A DNA stretch of 64,000 bases. Origin: Physcomitrium patens. Taxonomy: Eukaryota; Streptophyta; Bryopsida; Funariales; Funariaceae. A model generated the notes under the pieces. The model ran no database searches, was not told where the DNA came from, and worked only from the letters and a program-made list of their open reading frames with translations. The translations under genes were made by a program, and so were the position numbers. Shown here piece after piece: positions 60,440-64,000 of the stretch (its first letter is position 1; every line of letters begins with the position of its first letter). The DNA lies in the NCBI RefSeq assembly GCF_000002425.4, contig NC_037261.1, positions 248,001-312,000 on the forward strand. Direction: 5' to 3'.

Positions 60440-60860
60440 TTACAAAATCATTACTTTATTAGATTTAAGAACCTCATCTTATTTTTATAAATAAAGATTT
60501 TGTCAAAAAACAAGAAATATCTTTAGTTAAGAAACCTAAATCCATATACATAAAAGTCATAAATGATTGCTTGTTGTCTTCTAGAGATGTTATTCATAAG
60601 ATTATTATTTTAGATGTAACAATTAAAGATCATAATAGTGTAGTAATATTTAATGTGATAAAATCTCTTTTTAATCCAATTATTTTAAGATTTTTAAGAT
60701 TAAAAAAATACAACCTTAAAATACATTGGATTTTTTGTTATCTTAATTATTTTTATATTTTAATTCAAAATTTCAATAATAAAGTAGAAATAGATAAGCT
60801 TAGTACATCTAAATCCTTACTAATAGGTACAAGAACTTTTATGCATGAGACAAAATAAGG
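60440..60860 (+). pseudogene. Protease (L1 copy E)
   Basis: The active site is Asp-Leu-Arg (60462-60470). The open piece 60571-60858 reads LSSRDVIHKIIILDVTIKD and PIILRFLRLKKYN, aligning with the C-terminal half of the protease of copy A. A stop separates the two halves. Confidence 0.68.
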
Positions 60861-61019
60861 ATCATTTTTTGCTATATATGCCATACTTGTTTATCATAAA
60901 AAGATATCAAATAATATTTTTAATCAATATAAAAAATTTTGGGATGTTTTTAAAAAGGAGAATACAGATATTCTTTTAAAAAATTGACCCTATGATTGTT
61001 TAATTGATCTACAAGAAAG

Positions 61020-61790
61020 AGCTCAACCATCATTTGAACCAATCTATAGCTTATTGAAAAATGAGTTTGCTACTTTAAAAGAATACATTAAAGAGAATTT
61101 AGCTAAGAACTTCATATACCATTCAAAATCTCCAGCATGAGCTCTTTTTTTATTTATGAAGAAAAAAGATGGATCTTTGTGGATAAGCAAAGACTATCAA
61201 GGACTTAAGAAGTTCACCATCAAGAATAGATATCTCCTACCTTTGATTTTAGGACTTTTTGACCAACTCAATAAAGCAAAGATCTATACAAAAATAGATC
61301 TACAAAGAGCATACAACCTAGTCTATATTAAAGAAAGAGATGAATAGAAGATTATTTTTTGAACTAAGTATGGACATTTTGAATATAATCTCATGCCTTT
61401 TAGATTCACAAATATACCAACTGATTTTCAACAACTCATGAATGATGCCTTTCATAAATTTCTTGATGATTTTATTGTCTATTATTTAGATGGTATTTTA
61501 TTCTATTTTAAGAATATAAAAGAATATAAATTTTATATTCTTCATGTATTATAAAAATTTAGAAATGTAAGATTATATGTAAAGATAAAAAAAAGTATAT
61601 ATTTCATACTATTTAAGTTGATTTTTTAAGGTACATCATTTTTGACAAAGAATTAATAATATATCTTAAGAAGATTCTTACTATATTGGATTGGAAGGTC
61701 TCAAAAATATTCAGAGATATGCAATGTTTTTTAAAATTTTCCAATTATTATCAAATCTTCATCAAGAATTTTTCTTAAGTTGCACCTCTT
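61020..61790 (+). pseudogene. Reverse transcriptase (L1 copy E)
   Basis: [20 protein letters not shown] and [10 protein letters not shown] are open (61156-61347). This copy has CAA after DL (61303-61305), hence no stop there. The catalytic box is YLDG (61483-61494): the second Asp is lost. Confidence 0.76.
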
Positions 61791-61856
61791 TTTAAACGTT
61801 TGGCATATAAAAAAAAACTTGAGTAGAGCAAGGAAGCCAAAATAACTTTTGAAGTC

Positions 61857-62555
61857 TTGAAGACAACATTTATTTTTGCACCAAATTTATATGGTGTCAA
61901 TTTTTCTAAAGCATTCTTCATAGAAATAGATGTATTGAATTTTTCTATGGATATTGTTTTATCAAAAATGACATCAAATAATAAGCTTTATTTAGTTATT
62001 TTTTGTTCCATGAAATTTTCAGCAGTTAAGATTAATTATAAAATCTGCAATAAAGAGCTTCTTATAATTGTGGATTCATTTCAAGAATGGCATCATTATC
62101 TAAAAGACACTTTTAGTCTAGTTATTGTATATATGGATTACAAGAACCTTGAGTACTTCATGTCAGCATGTATTTTGAATCATTACCAAATAAATTACAT
62201 AGTGTTTTTATCAAAATTTGATTTCAAGATTGCTTATAGACTTGAAAAACAACAAGATTTATTAGATGTACTTTCTAGATATTCTTATCTTGCACCAAAA
62301 GAAGGAAATGCAACTTTTAATCAACAAAAAATGATTCTCTTGAAGTTAGAGTATTTTCATCTTGAAGAAATAAAATCAACATTAACTACGGATTCAACCT
62401 TTTTTAAACAAATTCAATTAAGTATGTCTTTTGATCCTCTTATTTATGATATTAAGAATAATTTTTCTAAGTCTTATGATACTTCTAAATTTAAATTTAA
62501 AAATAATCCATTCTACTTAGAAGAACACTTATATATTCTAGAAGACAAAGCATAA
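61857..62555 (+). pseudogene. RNase H and integrase N-terminus (L1 copy E)
   Basis: The longest open L1 stretch after copy A, 232 codons: FFIEIDVLNFSMDIVLSKM, FCSMKFSAVKINYKI, then [26 protein letters not shown] and FFKQIQLSMSFDPLI. It ends just before the integrase zinc module, which continues with stops to about 62720. MDFIMDIL near 62786 starts the catalytic core. Confidence 0.76.
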
Positions 62556-62901
62556 TTACGTGTTCTTCAAGCTCGCCATGACTTTTCAATACTCAAACAT
62601 TTTGGATATTATAAGACTTTAGAACTAATATATAAAAAAAAATTAGTGGCCTCAAATATACAAGGCAATCGAAGACTTTATAAAATCATGTGATATTTGT
62701 TCAAAATCCAAAATTCCTTATCATCAATCTTATGGACTTCTTTAACCATTATCTGTTTTAGAACAACTATGGTCTTCAATTTCTATGGATTTTATCATGG
62801 ATATTTTAATCTCATGTTCATATGATTTTATATTGAAGATAGTAGATTATTTTATGAAAATGATACATGCTATACTATATACAAAATCTATCATATATTA
62901 T

Positions 62902-64000
62902 TGTAGTATATATTTTTCTATCTAAGAATACATTGAGTATCTGGCTGTGGAGAGCTTATTTGTGGTTTAATAGCTTCTTACTCAACAACCAATTTATCTA
63001 CAGTAGTCAAAAATTATCAAAATTCCATGAATATAATAATTATAGTAGTAATAGTAATTGACAATAGTAACAATAATCAATAACCAATAATAATAATTAG
63101 CTTTGGTGACAATAATCAATAGTAATAACAGTAACTGATAGTAGTAATAATTATCAATAATCAATAACAATAACCAATGGTAGTGACAGTAACCAATAAC
63201 CAGTAACAATACTCAATACTAATAACAGTAATCAATAATCAATAATAATAATTGTCTTTGGTAAAAATAACCAATAGTAGTAACAATAATTCATAGTAGT
63301 AATAATTATCAATAATTAGTAATAATAACCAATAGTAGTAACAATAATCAATCACTAGTAATAATACCCAATAGTAGTAACAGTAATCAATAATCAATAA
63401 CAGTAATTGGCTTTGATAACAATAACCAATAGCAATAACAATAATTGATAGTAGTAATAGTTATCAATAACCAGTAATAATAATCAATAATAGTAATAAT
63501 AACCAATAATCAGTAATAATAGTCAATAATAGTAATAATAACTAATAATCAATAACAATAACCAATGGTAGTAACAGTAACCAATAACCAATAACAATAC
63601 TCCCTTCAAAATTACAGAACTTCAGCACTCAGTTTTTTTCAATCTAACTATTGGATTGAGTTTAAAAATTTTGAAAAAAAAGATAATACTCTTAACTTCT
63701 ACTATAAAAAAAATTCAATTATAAATTCATTATCGAACTCTAGATATTATCTGTTTGGTAGCAAGTTTGGTACATATCACCTTCATAGACATCTATATAT
63801 TGATTTCATTATATCTCACTAAATCAAATCTCAAATGCTACAAAATTCATGTATAAAATTTAGTAACATGAAAATATATATTCTTAGAAATTTTTAGCCA
63901 AAATCTTGTCAAATTACACAAAATATAGTTTAAAACACAACTACTAGTAATTTGAGTCACTTACTACTCATTGGATTCTAAGCACTGAATTCAACTTCCA
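62902..64000. repeat. Start of another long LTR with low-complexity block, runs off the window
   Basis: The start motif TAAGAATACATTGAGTATC and GGCTGTGGAG matches the other long LTRs. Bases 63620-64000 resemble part of the LTR-like block at 52.6-53.8 kb. It interrupts the integrase of L1 copy E. No coding. Confidence 0.6.
63020..63600. repeat. AAT/AAC/AGT-rich interrupted microsatellite
   Basis: About 580 bases built almost only from words such as CAATAATC, AGTAATAA, TAACAGTAACC and CCAATAGTAG with a three-base rhythm and larger near-repeats. It lies inside the LTR starting at 62902. Confidence 0.8.

Larger units (their letters stand above)
59452..62900 (+). mobile_element. L1 copy E, 5' and 3' truncated
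   Basis: Plus-strand L1 lacking its 5' LTR and gag start, and ending within the integrase core (TKSIIY, about 62897) where another LTR begins. Domains: gag (59460-60330), protease (60440-60870), reverse transcriptase (61020-61790), RNase H and integrase start (61857-62555 open for 232 codons). Confidence 0.82.

Noticed and set aside
63020..63600. Regular-looking repeats suggestive of a CRISPR array
   Set aside because: No constant repeat with unique spacers; it is a low-complexity microsatellite in plant-like DNA.

Overview
This window looks like nuclear DNA of a land plant. The reasons are one multi-exon gene with GT-AG introns and clear similarity to a plant alpha/beta-hydrolase acyltransferase family, and deeply decayed, nested Ty3/gypsy LTR retrotransposons in very AT-rich DNA. 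A HET-like (heterokaryon-incompatibility) gene remnant on the same contig makes me lean to a bryophyte, probably a moss. That taxonomic guess is weak and rests on recall of where such genes occur.

Layout. Positions 1-5.0 kb hold copy A of a chromodomain-bearing Ty3/gypsy family, here called L1. Positions 5.0-16 kb are a mosaic of LTR-like fragments, minisatellites and a minus-strand element of a second gypsy family (L2, about 9.6-13.95 kb). Positions 16-29.4 kb are a nest. L1 copy B (+) is split by a complete minus-strand L1 copy C (19154-26550, 5-bp target duplication CAAAT), and C itself contains a 1.3-kb solo LTR (21811-23133, 4-bp duplication ACGT). Positions 29.4-35.3 kb are AT-rich with nothing recognisable.

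Positions 35.3-46.2 kb form an island of clearly higher GC. It contains a broken HET-domain gene (minus, 35650-37328) and a GC-rich stretch without a recognised gene. Next comes the one apparently intact gene, a nine-exon alpha/beta hydrolase (minus, 39668-43106, 399 codons plus stop). Diverging from it is a frameshifted gag-protease remnant (+, about 44.0-46.2 kb).

Positions 46.5-64 kb return to retroelement debris: L1 copy D (+), a third gypsy family (L3, minus, about 50.7-55.1 kb), L2 pieces with long 1.2-1.3 kb LTRs, L1 copy E (+), and finally an LTR start carrying a long AAT/AAC/AGT-rich low-complexity block.

None of the retroelements is intact. Their stops and lost catalytic residues are dominated by C-to-T or G-to-A changes, as expected for methylated, silenced repeats. 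The hydrolase is the only gene I would call functional. I found no tRNA, rRNA or CRISPR array. The least explained items are the HET-like remnant, a conserved region downstream of the L1 chromodomain, and the gag-protease remnant beside the hydrolase.
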